Assembly: GCA_963773945.1 (NCBI GenBank)
Contig: CAVZDD010000005.1
Span: 496,001 to 560,000, forward strand
Source: JAKIWV01 sp963773945
Lineage (GTDB): Archaea; Thermoplasmatota; Thermoplasmata; Lutacidiplasmatales; UBA184
DNA: 64,000 nucleotides
Reading direction: 5' to 3'
Made by a program: the position numbers and the translations under genes
In this document: piece by piece, positions 40,711 through 49,371 of the stretch
How the letters are laid out: every line of letters begins with the position of its first letter
Position numbering within the stretch: the first letter of the stretch is position 1
Notes under the pieces: model-generated
What the model was told of the DNA's origin: nothing
The model's input: only the letters and a program-made list of their open reading frames with translations
The model's database searches: none

Positions 40711-40982
40711 TGGACCTGGGGGGGAGCGCGAGACGATTTAATGTTCTAGTTGGAACGGGCGCCCTCCCGTGGCCGGGCGTGGCGTCGATCAGTCTAGCAC
40801 GACGTTCGCGGTAACCGGGTCCTGCGATCACTTGCGGTCAAGCGGACACTTCATGGAGAGGCCTTCGGAGAGACCGATTGCCGAGATCGAGTGCCCGGGG
40901 CGAGGTCATAGTCGAATCCCTGGTGGCACTTCGCGCCGTTCGGATGGACGCCCTCAGGTGTTCCCGGTCGGCCGCCGACGGC
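40711..40982. other. Intergenic region, no gene called
   Basis: This 272-nt gap holds the promoter of the ABC operon (A/T box near 40737). Translations in both directions contain a few Cys/His residues but no continuous, convincing frame. Confidence 0.3.
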
Positions 40983-41435
40983 CTACTTCTTAACGACGAC
41001 CTGGATCTCGGTGTGAGCCCACACCTTGGGGCCGGACCAGGGATCGCCGGAATAAACCTCGCGGTACGAGAGGGCCTTCTTGATCTCTTTGTCCTTCTTC
41101 CGCCACCGGAGCCAGTCATTGAGCCCGTGGTAGATTACACGAGGCGACACGTCATCGGAGTTGAACGTCACACTGGCAACCGTCGCGCTGGGAATCGTTC
41201 GGAGCCGGATTCGCCCACTCCCCGTAGCCTTCCCCTTCACCTCGATGGCGGCGATGAAGGTCTTCCCGTCGGGCTCGAAGAACAACCATCGTCCCATCCG
41301 AAGATGGTTCTTCTTGGCCCACTCGACCAGCGCCTTGAACTGGCCCCGGAGTTTCTTCTCGTCCCAACCCCCTTTCCGCGAGAGTGTGGCTACTCGGTAC
41401 GACGGCGCCCGCTTGAAGCTGAAATCGACGGTCAT
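40983..41435 (-). CDS. GyrI-like effector-binding-domain protein
   Basis: This 150-residue protein fits the GyrI/AraC-effector-binding fold: RVATLSRKGGWDEKKLRGQF, LVEWAKKNHLRMGRWLFFE, FIAAIEVKGKATGSGRIRLR, SATVASVTFNSDDVSPRVIY, and a final AHTEIQVVVKK strand. Such stand-alone domains bind or hydrolyse small cationic or hydrophobic molecules. A CTTAAAG box (minus strand, near 41470) lies about 35 nt upstream of ATG 41435. It is flanked by two ABC exporters, so a ligand-binding role in efflux is conceivable but unproven. Confidence 0.7.
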   Translation of the reverse strand: MTVDFSFKRAPSYRVATLSRKGGWDEKKLRGQFKALVEWAKKNHLRMGRWLFFEPDGKTFIAAIEVKGKATGSGRIRLRTIPSATVASVTFNSDDVSPRVIYHGLNDWLRWRKKDKEIKKALSYREVYSGDPWSGPKVWAHTEIQVVVKK

Positions 41436-41496
41436 GGGGTCCTCGGCCGCGGGAGGAACGTACGGCCTTTAAGCGTTGGCCGGGGGCCTCATCGGG

Positions 41497-42600
41497 TCAG
41501 TCTTCTCGCCAGCTGAACAGGAGGATGGCCAGCACGAAGAAGACTATGGCGATCCCCGCCACGATGAGGATGTCCTGCAGCGCGCCCGCACTATTGTTGA
41601 ACAGGATGCCGGCGTTGAGGCCGCTGATGACATAGTAGAGCGGCAGGACATGGGCCACCGTTTGGAGATACGGAGGAAAACCCGAGACAGGGAAGAACGT
41701 CCCGGAGAGGAACATCATGGGGAACAAAATTACGTTCCCGATGACCGCCGCGGTCTCCGGGGTCTTCGAGATGGACCCCGCGACGAGACCGAGTGAGACA
41801 AAGAGGATGGGCCCGAGAATCAGGAAGGGGAACATCCAGGCGACGATCGAGACGTGGGCGCCGAACACGGAGCGTCCCACGAATATCATGATGAACGAAG
41901 AAATGACCGCGAGCAAAACGTACCAAATCATCGCCGCGGTCAGCCATTCGGCCCGGGTCAGGGGGGTGAGGGACAATTGGCGAAACAGCTTGTCCCGCTT
42001 CCAGGTGGAGCTGATGTTCACCATCGAGAACATCGGCCCCGTTAGGATCGAGAAGCCAATGAGTCCCGGGATCAGGTAGTCGATGTATCCGTAAATCTGG
42101 CTCCCCACATTGAGGTAGGAGGACGAAACGATGACCGACCCCCCGGCCTCATGGAGATTGAACGCGCTCTCGACGCCTTGCACGGCGCCGATCACGATCC
42201 CCGCCTGCGAGGCCGCCGAGGGGTTCGTGTAGACCACGACGTTCACGGCGGTCTTGTTGGCCAGCGCGGTTTGAAATCCGGCGGGGATGATGAGGCCCGC
42301 GGTATCGCTATTGCTCGCGAGGTAACTCGACAGGCTGGTGCCGGCGGGCAGGCTGACGATGTTGACCTGTATCGCGCCCGTGTCATTGAGGGCGCTCAGA
42401 AACGCGACGCTCGCCGGGGAGGCATGGTCGAGGTTCTCGACATACAATGGCACGGCCGAGGATCCCGAGTTCGCGAAGACGGCCCCGAAAATGAGGATGA
42501 GGATGATCGGAAAGACCAATGTGAAGAAGAGTCCGATCGGATTGCGGATGTAGCCCTTTGCGAACGCGACGAAGTAGGACCGGATCCGATTTGCGTTCAC
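41497..42600 (-). CDS. ABC-2 type permease (large extracellular loop)
   Basis: This 367-residue permease has one N-terminal helix (NPIGLFFTLVFPIILILIFG), an extracellular domain of about 150 residues (SSAVPLYVENLDHASPASVA onward) and five C-terminal helices ending in IVAGIAIVFFVLAILLFSW. The LIPGLIGFSILTGPMFSMVN and RQLSLTPLTRAEWLTAAMIW stretches are typical of drug-export ABC-2 permeases (YhhJ/DrrB-like). Its start overlaps the stop of the ATPase gene by 4 nt, so the two are co-translated. The substrate is unknown. Confidence 0.9.
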   Translation of the reverse strand: MNANRIRSYFVAFAKGYIRNPIGLFFTLVFPIILILIFGAVFANSGSSAVPLYVENLDHASPASVAFLSALNDTGAIQVNIVSLPAGTSLSSYLASNSDTAGLIIPAGFQTALANKTAVNVVVYTNPSAASQAGIVIGAVQGVESAFNLHEAGGSVIVSSSYLNVGSQIYGYIDYLIPGLIGFSILTGPMFSMVNISSTWKRDKLFRQLSLTPLTRAEWLTAAMIWYVLLAVISSFIMIFVGRSVFGAHVSIVAWMFPFLILGPILFVSLGLVAGSISKTPETAAVIGNVILFPMMFLSGTFFPVSGFPPYLQTVAHVLPLYYVISGLNAGILFNNSAGALQDILIVAGIAIVFFVLAILLFSWRED

Positions 42601-43538
42601 GTCGCGTCACCTTCCGGCGCAATGTCGAGGGTCGAGTGGTCGGAAGTGCCCACGAGCCGAATGAAGACGTCCTCGAGCGTGTCCTGCGCGGTGCTGAAGC
42701 TGGAGTAGGAGTACCCGGAAGCCTCGACCCAGCTGAGGATCCGCAACGCATCGCCCTTGGCGTGGAGTTCCACCGAAATCGCTCCGTCCTGGACCTCGAC
42801 CGGGAGGCCCACTTGGCGACGGAGGGGCTCGGCGAGGGCCGGGTCGCCCGAAATCCGAAGGCGTTCGGGACGACCGTACCGTTGGATGATGTCCGCGGGG
42901 GTGCCGGTGGCGATGATCTTTCCGAGGTTGATGATCGCGATCCGGTCCGCCAGAAGTTGGGCCTCTTCGAGGTAGTGCGTCGTCAGGAAGACCGTCCGAC
43001 CCTCCGCTTTGAGACCCCGGATAACCGACCAGATCGCGCGACGGGCGCGGGGGTCGAGACCCGTCGTCGGCTCATCTAGGAAGCAGAGTTTCGGGTCGTT
43101 GACGAGCGCGAGGGCCAACCCGAGTTTCTGCTTTTGACCGCCGGAGAGGTTCTCGAAGAGCGCTTCGGACTTGTCGGCGAGTTCGACACGTTCCAGGAGT
43201 CCCTTCGCGCGGGAAGGCACGCCGAACAGTCCCGCGTAGAGCTCCAGGGCTTCGCGGGGCGACAGTTTTGGAAAGAAGTGGAAATCTTGCGGAGTGACCC
43301 CGATGGTCCGCTGGAGCTCTCGACCGTGGGTCCACGGATCCTTTCCGAGGACGCGCACCTGACCGGAAGTGCTGGGGCGGATTCCCTCGAGAATCTCCAC
43401 AGTGGTCGTCTTACCGGCGCCGTTGGGGCCCAGAAACGCGAACACCTCGCCGGGGTGGACTGCAAAGTCGATGCCGTCGACCGCGACGACCTTGTCGTAG
43501 TGCTTGACGAGCTTGTCGACCTCAATCGCAGCAGTCAT
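42597..43538 (-). CDS. ABC transporter ATP-binding protein
   Basis: This 313-residue ABC ATPase has Walker A GPNGAGKTTTVE, Q-loop TPQDFHFF, signature NLSGGQKQK, Walker B LCFLDEPTTGLD and switch His in FLTTHYLEEA. The C-terminal domain (ERLRISGDPALAEPL to the end) resembles the regulatory domain of DrrA-like exporters. It is first in an operon with the overlapping ABC-2 permease. This is the third exporter of the window. Confidence 0.93.
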   Translation of the reverse strand: MTAAIEVDKLVKHYDKVVAVDGIDFAVHPGEVFAFLGPNGAGKTTTVEILEGIRPSTSGQVRVLGKDPWTHGRELQRTIGVTPQDFHFFPKLSPREALELYAGLFGVPSRAKGLLERVELADKSEALFENLSGGQKQKLGLALALVNDPKLCFLDEPTTGLDPRARRAIWSVIRGLKAEGRTVFLTTHYLEEAQLLADRIAIINLGKIIATGTPADIIQRYGRPERLRISGDPALAEPLRRQVGLPVEVQDGAISVELHAKGDALRILSWVEASGYSYSSFSTAQDTLEDVFIRLVGTSDHSTLDIAPEGDAT

Positions 43539-43649
43539 CGAGTATTGGATTCCGGCGATCGCCTTGTCGCGACGCGTCCCGGCGAACCGGGGCCCCTACA
43601 AGTCTCTATCCGGTCTTGGGAGTCGTTCGATCCCGACCGTTCGAGGACC

Positions 43650-45011
43650 TCAAGACGTGGGCCTGGTCCCGGGTCGTCCCGCGAGGGCGACCCGCACTTC
43701 GTCAGCGGCCCGGTAGCCGGTCTCGATCGCGCCGTGGATTGTGGCCGACTCCCCTCGCCAATGGGTCGCTTCGCCGGCGAAAAACAGAACGTTGTCAATC
43801 GGTGCAGCGAGCGTCTGACGCTCATCGGGTTCGACATCGGGGGGAAGGAACGAGTAAGCCCCCTGGGCGAAGGGGTCCTCGGACCACAGCTGGACCGATT
43901 GTCGGGTCACGTCTCCGATGCGGGCTCCCTCCGGTAACGCGGCCGCGAGTTCGCCAATCGTCGCGTCGATCCGGTCTTGGCCGAGCATTACGGCGCGCCG
44001 TTTCGCTTCCCGGCCGACGGTGAAGGCCGTGATGACTTCCGGGACGTTGGGCTGACGCACGCCGGGCCGATGGAAAGTCGTCGCGCCGCCAGCCCAAACG
44101 AGGGAAAAGTCGCCGTAGCGTTCCCGCAGGTTTCCCCCCGCCAGCCGAAGCTGTAACGCGTAGCCCATCCCGAACGCGATGCGCCGGATCGCGGTTCGCT
44201 TCGGGGCAGGAAGCGGCGGGTCGAATTCGACCGCCTCGGTCTTCAATACCCCGAGGGGAAACGTAAGGACCACCGCGCGGGCTTCGTAAGTGGTCCCCAT
44301 CCGCCCATCCACTTGGGCCTCGACTCGTACGGCATCGGGAGTGTGCCGGATCGCTGTCACCTGCACGCCGGTCCGGATTCGGTCCCGGAAGCCGGCGGAT
44401 CGTCGCTTGAACAGCTCGGAGTATCCCTCGTTGAGCCGGAAATTGCGGTAGCCAAACTCCTCCCCGGCCCGTCGTTCCTCCTCGGCCGGTCCCCGAACGC
44501 CGATCTCGTCCGGGTCGGCGGCGTAGACGTGGGCGTGCAGCAATTCGACAAAACGGCGGGCACCCGCGGAAGGGGTTTCCTCCTGGAGGAACGCGGCCAG
44601 GCTCCGGTCGGGTGCCGGCATCCTCCGGAGCTTCCGGGGGAGGACGCGGGTGCCCTCGTAAAACGAACGGAATCCGAACCCTGGATAACCGGGAAGGGCC
44701 AACCAGGGAATGCGGCACAACCGGCGATCGAGTGAGAACAGCGCTTTCTGGGACACGGGCCAACGGCGCGTCGTCAGCCCAACCTCGCGGGCCAATTGAT
44801 GCGTAATCACGTGCCGGCCGTGGACCATCTGGGCCCCGAGTTCTAGGGGGAGCTCCGGGGCTAGCGTGTAGTCGGTAAGCGCCCGACCTCCCACGCGATG
44901 GCGCGCCTCGAGGACTGTGAAGGGGACCCCAAGCTGATGGAGACGCTCTGCGCAGGCGAGGCCGGCGGCGCCCGCGCCGAGAATCAGGACGTCGACGGTA
45001 GACTCTGTCAC
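43650..45011 (-). CDS. Flavin-containing amine oxidase
   Basis: This 453-residue FAD-dependent amine oxidase has the dinucleotide-binding motif LILGAGAAGLACAERL, followed by LEARHRVGGRALT and a C-terminal FAD signature LFFAGEATHWRGESATIHGA. The central VVLTFPLGVLKTEAVEF is typical of monoamine/polyamine oxidases. With an agmatinase and permeases elsewhere in the window, polyamine or amino acid oxidation is possible, but the substrate is not determined. The start is GTG 45011. It ends with a Gly/Arg-rich tail. Confidence 0.88.
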   Translation of the reverse strand: MTESTVDVLILGAGAAGLACAERLHQLGVPFTVLEARHRVGGRALTDYTLAPELPLELGAQMVHGRHVITHQLAREVGLTTRRWPVSQKALFSLDRRLCRIPWLALPGYPGFGFRSFYEGTRVLPRKLRRMPAPDRSLAAFLQEETPSAGARRFVELLHAHVYAADPDEIGVRGPAEEERRAGEEFGYRNFRLNEGYSELFKRRSAGFRDRIRTGVQVTAIRHTPDAVRVEAQVDGRMGTTYEARAVVLTFPLGVLKTEAVEFDPPLPAPKRTAIRRIAFGMGYALQLRLAGGNLRERYGDFSLVWAGGATTFHRPGVRQPNVPEVITAFTVGREAKRRAVMLGQDRIDATIGELAAALPEGARIGDVTRQSVQLWSEDPFAQGAYSFLPPDVEPDERQTLAAPIDNVLFFAGEATHWRGESATIHGAIETGYRAADEVRVALAGRPGTRPTS

Positions 45012-45043
45012 ACCCCCCGTTCACGCCGGGAGGAACAAGAGGG

Positions 45044-45439
45044 TTACCCGGTCGCTGGAGGTGCGGGTCGTTGGGCGAGGATGAAGGCGTCGATGCGATG
45101 GAGCAACGGGTCGGGGTCAGCGGTGGTACCAACGACCGTCACGAGCAACGACGTCTCGTCGAACCGGGCCAGGATGGTCGTAAAATCATTCCCCCGGATC
45201 ACGATGTGGTCGGGCGGGGTCTGCTTGAGGTCGCTGCTCACCGTCGCGGCCGCGCCGACGATCGTGGCCGACATGACCGCAAACGTTTCCGCCGAGACGC
45301 CCGTCGGCAACACGCTCTGGAGCATCCGTCCGTCATCGGACACGATCGCAACGGCGACGGCCTCCACCGAACTCTTCAGCGCTTCGATCGGCACTAGCGC
45401 CTGAGCCGCCAAAACTACACTCGTCAATTTCCCCCCCAA
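45044..45439 (-). CDS. Roadblock/LC7-domain protein
   Basis: This protein of about 131 residues has the roadblock/LC7 alternation: VEAVAVAIVSDDGRMLQSVL (first strand pair with the SDDGR turn), a long helix (SAETFAVMSATIVGAAATVS), DHIVIRGNDFTTILARF and SLLVTVVG. In archaea and bacteria these proteins pair with small GTPases to regulate motility or polarity, or form homodimers. No GTPase gene is adjacent. The start is uncertain: TTG 45439 or TTG 45427, both downstream of A/T boxes in the gap. Confidence 0.7.
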   Translation of the reverse strand: MGGKLTSVVLAAQALVPIEALKSSVEAVAVAIVSDDGRMLQSVLPTGVSAETFAVMSATIVGAAATVSSDLKQTPPDHIVIRGNDFTTILARFDETSLLVTVVGTTADPDPLLHRIDAFILAQRPAPPATG

Positions 45440-45689
45440 GAAGGCGCGCGCGGAACGGGAGCCGCCGCCCCCCTCGTCCGATGATATGGCGCCTCAACCT
45501 ATATCAACACTCTTTCCGGCAAGCCCATCGATGTGTACGCATACGTATCCAAAACCGGGCCGGCGATGAGTCGATGTTCTCCTCCGTTTGCCCCCCCCGG
45601 GAACCGGAGGGCGAGGCTGAATCGAAGTACTTTCACCGCGGAGGGACCGAACCGAGGCGTCTAAATCGGACGACGCAGTTCGGTGACCG
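45440..45689. promoter_or_regulatory. Divergent promoter region with several A/T boxes
   Basis: Between the roadblock gene (minus) and a membrane protein gene (plus) lie 250 nt with A/T-rich boxes at about 45481-45487 (ATGATAT), 45498-45504 (CCTATATC) and 45541-45548 (palindrome ATACGTAT). A TATA box TCTAAATC at 45660-45667 sits 26 nt before ATG 45690. No gene is seen inside. Confidence 0.45.
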
Positions 45690-46475
45690 ATGACCTACCC
45701 GCCAAATACCGGAGGTCCCCCAGTGTGGTCGCCCCAAAGGGCCGGGAACCCCCCAGGGATGCCTGCGGCAGCCGATACTCGTGCGGCGGACATCACAGGC
45801 CTCTCTCGAATCTGGACGGCCGCCCTCATTTCGATCGCGGGCTCGGCGCTGGGGGTCGCGGTCCCCCTCGCGCTTTCGCGGTCCGGGTATTTCACCATCG
45901 CGATACCGGCGTCGGGGGGGACCGTGACCTTTGACCAGACCTCGTTGATCGTGGTGCTCGGTACCGCGATGGTCGGCCTCGTCCTTTCGATAGTCTCGTT
46001 CTGGTTCTACCGGGACGGTTTCGTGGCGATTCGGGCGGTGGATTCGAGGTTCTCGTCGACCCCGACCTTCGCGTTGCTGGTCGTCGTCGGTCTGGTGATA
46101 GTCGCGATCGCCCTCGTGCTAGTCTTGGAGGGGTTCGTTCAGCTCCTTTCCTGCGCGGGAAGCGCGACCGTCTTCCCCGCGTCGTGTATCAACGTGGGGG
46201 CGTTGCTCGGGGGAGTGGCCCTGCTCCTCCTTGGGCTCATCATCCTCCTCATCGGGTACATCGGTACTCTCGTCGGGATCTGGCGACTCGGGACCCGATA
46301 CAACGAGACCCTGTTCAAGGTCGGAGCGATTCTCATCATCATCCCGTTCTTGAGCATCGTGGGGCAGATTCTGGTCCTGCTCGGGGCGTCCGGGGCCCGA
46401 TCGAAGATCCGGCAGACCCCCGCCTACGGATTGGCGCCGTCCGTCCCCCAGCCACCGCCCCCTCCGTACCGCTGA
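45690..46475 (+). CDS. Five-helix membrane protein (DUF973-like)
   Basis: The protein has 261 residues. The N-terminal 30 are Pro/Gly-rich and polar, followed by five hydrophobic helices (WTAALISIAGSALGVAVPLA; LIVVLGTAMVGLVLSIVSFW; LLVVVGLVIVAIALVLVLEG; LLGGVALLLLGLIILLIGYI; AILIIIPFLSIVGQILVLLG) and a Pro-rich tail ending PPPPPYR. The layout resembles archaeal DUF973 membrane proteins, whose function is unknown. ATG 45690 is leaderless behind the TCTAAATC box. Confidence 0.7.
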   Translation: MTYPPNTGGPPVWSPQRAGNPPGMPAAADTRAADITGLSRIWTAALISIAGSALGVAVPLALSRSGYFTIAIPASGGTVTFDQTSLIVVLGTAMVGLVLSIVSFWFYRDGFVAIRAVDSRFSSTPTFALLVVVGLVIVAIALVLVLEGFVQLLSCAGSATVFPASCINVGALLGGVALLLLGLIILLIGYIGTLVGIWRLGTRYNETLFKVGAILIIIPFLSIVGQILVLLGASGARSKIRQTPAYGLAPSVPQPPPPPYR

Positions 46476-46527
46476 CGGCTCCACGGGTCGGCGGGCGGCC
46501 CGCCCAGCGCGAGTCTGCTCGATCCGC

Positions 46528-47046
46528 TCAGGGACGCAGGATGGACCGCATCTCCCAGGTGCGCTCGAAGCCGAGTCCCCGGTAGAGTGGACGCCCCCTG
46601 GGGGCCGCGTGCAGGACGACGCGAGTGTATCCACGAGCCCGGCAGGTCCGCAGCGCTTCCCGGACGATTCGGCGGGCGAGGCCCCGGTGCCGATACGTTG
46701 GCTCGGTGAACATCGAGAAGAGGTAAGGGACCTCCAACTGGGGGGAACCAGGTCGGGGTTGTTCCGGACGGAACCAAATCCCACCGCTTGCCACCACTCG
46801 GCGATCTGTCGTCTCCACAACCAGAACGAGGATCTCCCCCGACGCCAGGCGGGGCATGATCCATTTCCGATACACCGCGTCGTGGGCTGTCAGCTGTCGG
46901 GGCGTCCGACCGCCAATCTCTGCGAACATGCCCCGGCGGTGTGCCACTAGGGTTCTCCAATCCGCCCCAGTGGCGTGCCGAAGCCCCGGGCGAACCCGGT
47001 CTATGCGAGCCGCAGGCCTTACTCGGCTCGGCTTTCGGGTCGGCAT
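46528..47046 (-). CDS. GNAT N-acetyltransferase
   Basis: The 172-residue GNAT fold is clear: ILVLVVETTDRRVVASGGIW, LFSMFTEPTYRHRGLARRIV with the acetyl-CoA loop RHRGLA, and ARGYTRVVLHAAPRGRPLY with RGLGFERT at the end. The extra N-terminal 25 residues are basic. This is the third GNAT gene in the window. The substrate is unknown. Its start at 47046 is the first ATG; relatives usually begin near GLRHATGADW, so a later start is possible. Confidence 0.85.
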   Translation of the reverse strand: MPTRKPSRVRPAARIDRVRPGLRHATGADWRTLVAHRRGMFAEIGGRTPRQLTAHDAVYRKWIMPRLASGEILVLVVETTDRRVVASGGIWFRPEQPRPGSPQLEVPYLFSMFTEPTYRHRGLARRIVREALRTCRARGYTRVVLHAAPRGRPLYRGLGFERTWEMRSILRP

Positions 47047-47200
47047 GGGGAGGTGGTCTCGGGCGAGGTCATCTCGTTTGCCAGGCCTTTTCGGTGCCCC
47101 TGACTACCTCGGAGTTTGGGCGACTGACCCCCGATCTCCTCGACGATTCGAATGGTTCATACGGGTTTTATAAAGCGCCCGATAGGCTCGACCTTCGCCG

Positions 47201-47884
47201 ATGGATCCACTGCGGACGGTAATTCTGATTTCTATCGGCGTGTTGGGCCTGCTAGCGGCTCTCCTCGGGGTAATGGAGTGGCGTCGGTACACCCGGCAAG
47301 GCGCCCGTTCGCACCTCTACTGGTCGATCGGGCTGATGCTGGTCTTCTTCACGCTGATCGAGGAGGCCATCTTCTACTCCGGATACTGGACGAGTGCGCT
47401 GCTCAGCTCCTACTTCTTCCTCGTCGCGCTCCTGGTGGGGATTCTTTCCTTCGGCTCGGCCGAGAACGGGCTTCCGGCGAAGTGGCGCGGGGTCTACATG
47501 GGCTATACATTCGCCGCCATGGCGGTGGTAGCTTTCTTCTGTGCCATCAACCCCGTCAGCGGCTCTGTCCTCAGCCAAGGGGTCGTCACCGGCAACCCGT
47601 CCCTCGGGATCATTCTCAGCTCTACCGCACTCACCGTGCCCGCCGCCACCCTAATGGCTGGCCTGGCGCTGCTGGGAGTGTACCGGAGCCACGTGTTCCG
47701 CCTCGCCTACATCGCGGCGGGGATTCTCGTCATCAGTGCCGCGGGGGGCCTCTACATTGTCTCGATCCCGATCACGCTGTATTACGCCGAGTTCGTCGGC
47801 GTGTTCCTTCTGTACGTGGGCTTCGGCGGCGTGCACCCCTCCGGACTCCGGCGACCGGCGCCGGCGGCCACAGGCGGCAACTAA
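47201..47884 (+). CDS. Multi-helix membrane protein, unknown function
   Basis: This 227-residue protein has about seven hydrophobic helices: ILISIGVLGLLAALLGVMEW, LYWSIGLMLVFFTLIEEAIF, LLSSYFFLVALLVGILSFGS, YMGYTFAAMAVVAFFCAI, LGIILSSTALTVPAATLMAG, RLAYIAAGILVISAAGGLYI, ITLYYAEFVGVFLLYVGFGG. The IEEAIFYSGYW segment in the second loop is distinctive. No family is recognised. An A/T box (TTTTATAAAG, 47165-47174) lies about 30 nt before ATG 47201. Confidence 0.65.
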   Translation: MDPLRTVILISIGVLGLLAALLGVMEWRRYTRQGARSHLYWSIGLMLVFFTLIEEAIFYSGYWTSALLSSYFFLVALLVGILSFGSAENGLPAKWRGVYMGYTFAAMAVVAFFCAINPVSGSVLSQGVVTGNPSLGIILSSTALTVPAATLMAGLALLGVYRSHVFRLAYIAAGILVISAAGGLYIVSIPITLYYAEFVGVFLLYVGFGGVHPSGLRRPAPAATGGN

Positions 47885-47954
47885 TCTAATCCCCCTGGGC
47901 CTCTGAGCCCTTTGCCGGGGCTCCTGCGAAGGGCCGAGGCAGGGAAGCCAACCG

Positions 47955-48440
47955 ATGATCCTGTGGGAGACGATCGTACTCGGGGTCCATGTCCTCGGCG
48001 CCTGCATTTGGGTCGGCGGCACGTTCGCGCTCGGGATCGTCGTCGCGGTCCTCGCCCGATCCGCCGCGCCGGGGGACCCGCGGGTGGCCGAACAGACCGG
48101 CGCCGTTGCGCGGGCGCTCAGTTGGGTCATGTGGCCGGCCCTGGCCGTGACGATCGTGACCGGCGGCATCAACCTCACTTGGTATCTGCCGGCGGGGAAC
48201 TGGGTCGCGACTCCCCAAGGGCAATGGCTCCTGGCCAAAATCTTCGTCGTCGGGGTCGTGTTGCTGACGGCGGGAAGTCACAGCTTCGTGGTCGGGCCCC
48301 GTATCCGTCGCTTGCGGAGCGCCGGCGCAACGGAGGAGCAGCTCCGGGGTCTACGCCGGTTAAATGGGGCACTGGGCGCAGTCTCGGCCGTGGCCAGCGC
48401 CGTCGTGATCTTTCTGGCGGTCGTGGTGGGAAGCTTCTAG
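47955..48440 (+). CDS. CopD-like four-helix membrane protein
   Basis: This 161-residue protein has four helices. The first carries VLGVHVLGACIWVGGTFALG, in which a His and the WVGG motif recall copper-resistance CopD/DUF4149 membrane proteins. Later segments are ALAVTIVTGGINLTWYL, LLAKIFVVGVVLLTAGSHSF and GAVSAVASAVVIFLAVVVGS. Such proteins are proposed to bind haem or copper in the membrane; the His residues would be the ligands. This is inference from pattern. It converges on the Bcp gene. Confidence 0.65.
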   Translation: MILWETIVLGVHVLGACIWVGGTFALGIVVAVLARSAAPGDPRVAEQTGAVARALSWVMWPALAVTIVTGGINLTWYLPAGNWVATPQGQWLLAKIFVVGVVLLTAGSHSFVVGPRIRRLRSAGATEEQLRGLRRLNGALGAVSAVASAVVIFLAVVVGSF

Positions 48441-48463
48441 GCCCATCGGCAGGCCCTGGGACC

Positions 48464-48919
48464 TTACTTCTTTGACTTCATGCCCTTGAGATACTTCTCG
48501 ACGGCCTTCTTGGTGTGGGGACCCGGCGTTTGGGACTCGACGACCTCTGCGACCCTCCCGGTCGGGTCGATGTAGAACGTGACCCGCTTCGCGAGCTGGA
48601 AGGTACCGAGGACCCCGTAGCTCGTCGCGATGGCTTTGTCGAAGTCGGCCACGAGCGGGAAGTCCGCGTGGCAGTCGGCGGCGAAGGCCGTCTGCTTCTC
48701 CGCGTCGTCCACGCTGATCCCCACTACTTCAACGCCCTTGGCCGAAAGTTGGGGGTACAACTCGCCAAAGGTGCGCGTCTCCATCGCGCAGCCCGAGGTG
48801 AAGGCCTTGGGGTAGAAGTACAAAATCACCGACTTCCCGCGGAGCGAGGAGAGTTTCAGGTTCTGGCCTTTCGAGGAGGGCGCGTCGAAATCAGGGGCCT
48901 GGTTTCCGGGCGCGATCAT
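48464..48919 (-). CDS. bcp: Bcp/PrxQ-type peroxiredoxin
   Basis: This 151-residue thioredoxin-fold peroxidase has the peroxidatic Cys in PKAFTSGCAMETRTF (the TxxC motif; here TSGC) and a possible resolving Cys in FAADCHADFPLVAD. IDPTGRVAEVVESQTPGPHT matches the Bcp C-terminus. It reduces hydrogen and alkyl peroxides using a thioredoxin-like donor. ATG 48919 has an A/T box (CTTTCATACC on the minus strand, near 48945) about 26 nt upstream, so the message is leaderless. Confidence 0.9.
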   Translation of the reverse strand: MIAPGNQAPDFDAPSSKGQNLKLSSLRGKSVILYFYPKAFTSGCAMETRTFGELYPQLSAKGVEVVGISVDDAEKQTAFAADCHADFPLVADFDKAIATSYGVLGTFQLAKRVTFYIDPTGRVAEVVESQTPGPHTKKAVEKYLKGMKSKK

Positions 48920-49065
48920 GGCGCGCGACGAAAGCCGGGAGGGTATGAAAGGACAGTGTCGGGGACTTCCCTACAGGGCACGTTCACTGTCGCCGGGGGC
49001 AGGCACCAATCACCGGAGTCCTCTGTCACGGTCTCTCTTGTACTCGTGTGTCGATGGGGGGCGCG

Positions 49066-49311
49066 ATGCCTCGTTTCCGGAGTAAGTTGAGTTCACCGCC
49101 TTCGGCAGTTCCGGTCGAGTTCGACCTCTGCGCCCGATGCGCCGACGATGGCGACATCGTGAGGACGGTGGTGAGCGGAAAGTTGGGGATCCCCTACGGG
49201 GAAGGCGGGGTCCCGCCGGTCGAGCGAATTCCACATCGTTCGTACGATTTTCAGGCGCAACCCACGCCGTGCATCTCCTGCGCCCGGATCCTAAGCTCCG
49301 AGGACGACTAG
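49066..49311 (+). CDS. Small protein with two CxxC pairs, probable zinc ribbon
   Basis: This 81-residue protein has an N-terminal basic/Pro segment (MPRFRSKLSSPPSAVPVEF) and two CxxC pairs, LCARCADDG and PCISCARIL, about 45 residues apart, which would make one zinc knuckle. The middle is soluble and charged. No family is recognised. The start could be ATG 49066, ATG 49054 or GTG 49048; 49066 is preferred because it is closest to the conserved part. Confidence 0.5.
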   Translation: MPRFRSKLSSPPSAVPVEFDLCARCADDGDIVRTVVSGKLGIPYGEGGVPPVERIPHRSYDFQAQPTPCISCARILSSEDD

Positions 49312-49371
49312 GGGCATCCCTGCGAGGGCGAACCTGTAATAGGACGACCGGCTGGTGCGCCGAGAGGAGAT

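Noticed and set aside
40800..40975. Possible small zinc-ribbon gene (Cys/His residues around PSERPIAEIECPG)
   Set aside because: The needed Cys pairs are split between frames and two indels would be required; too speculative to call.
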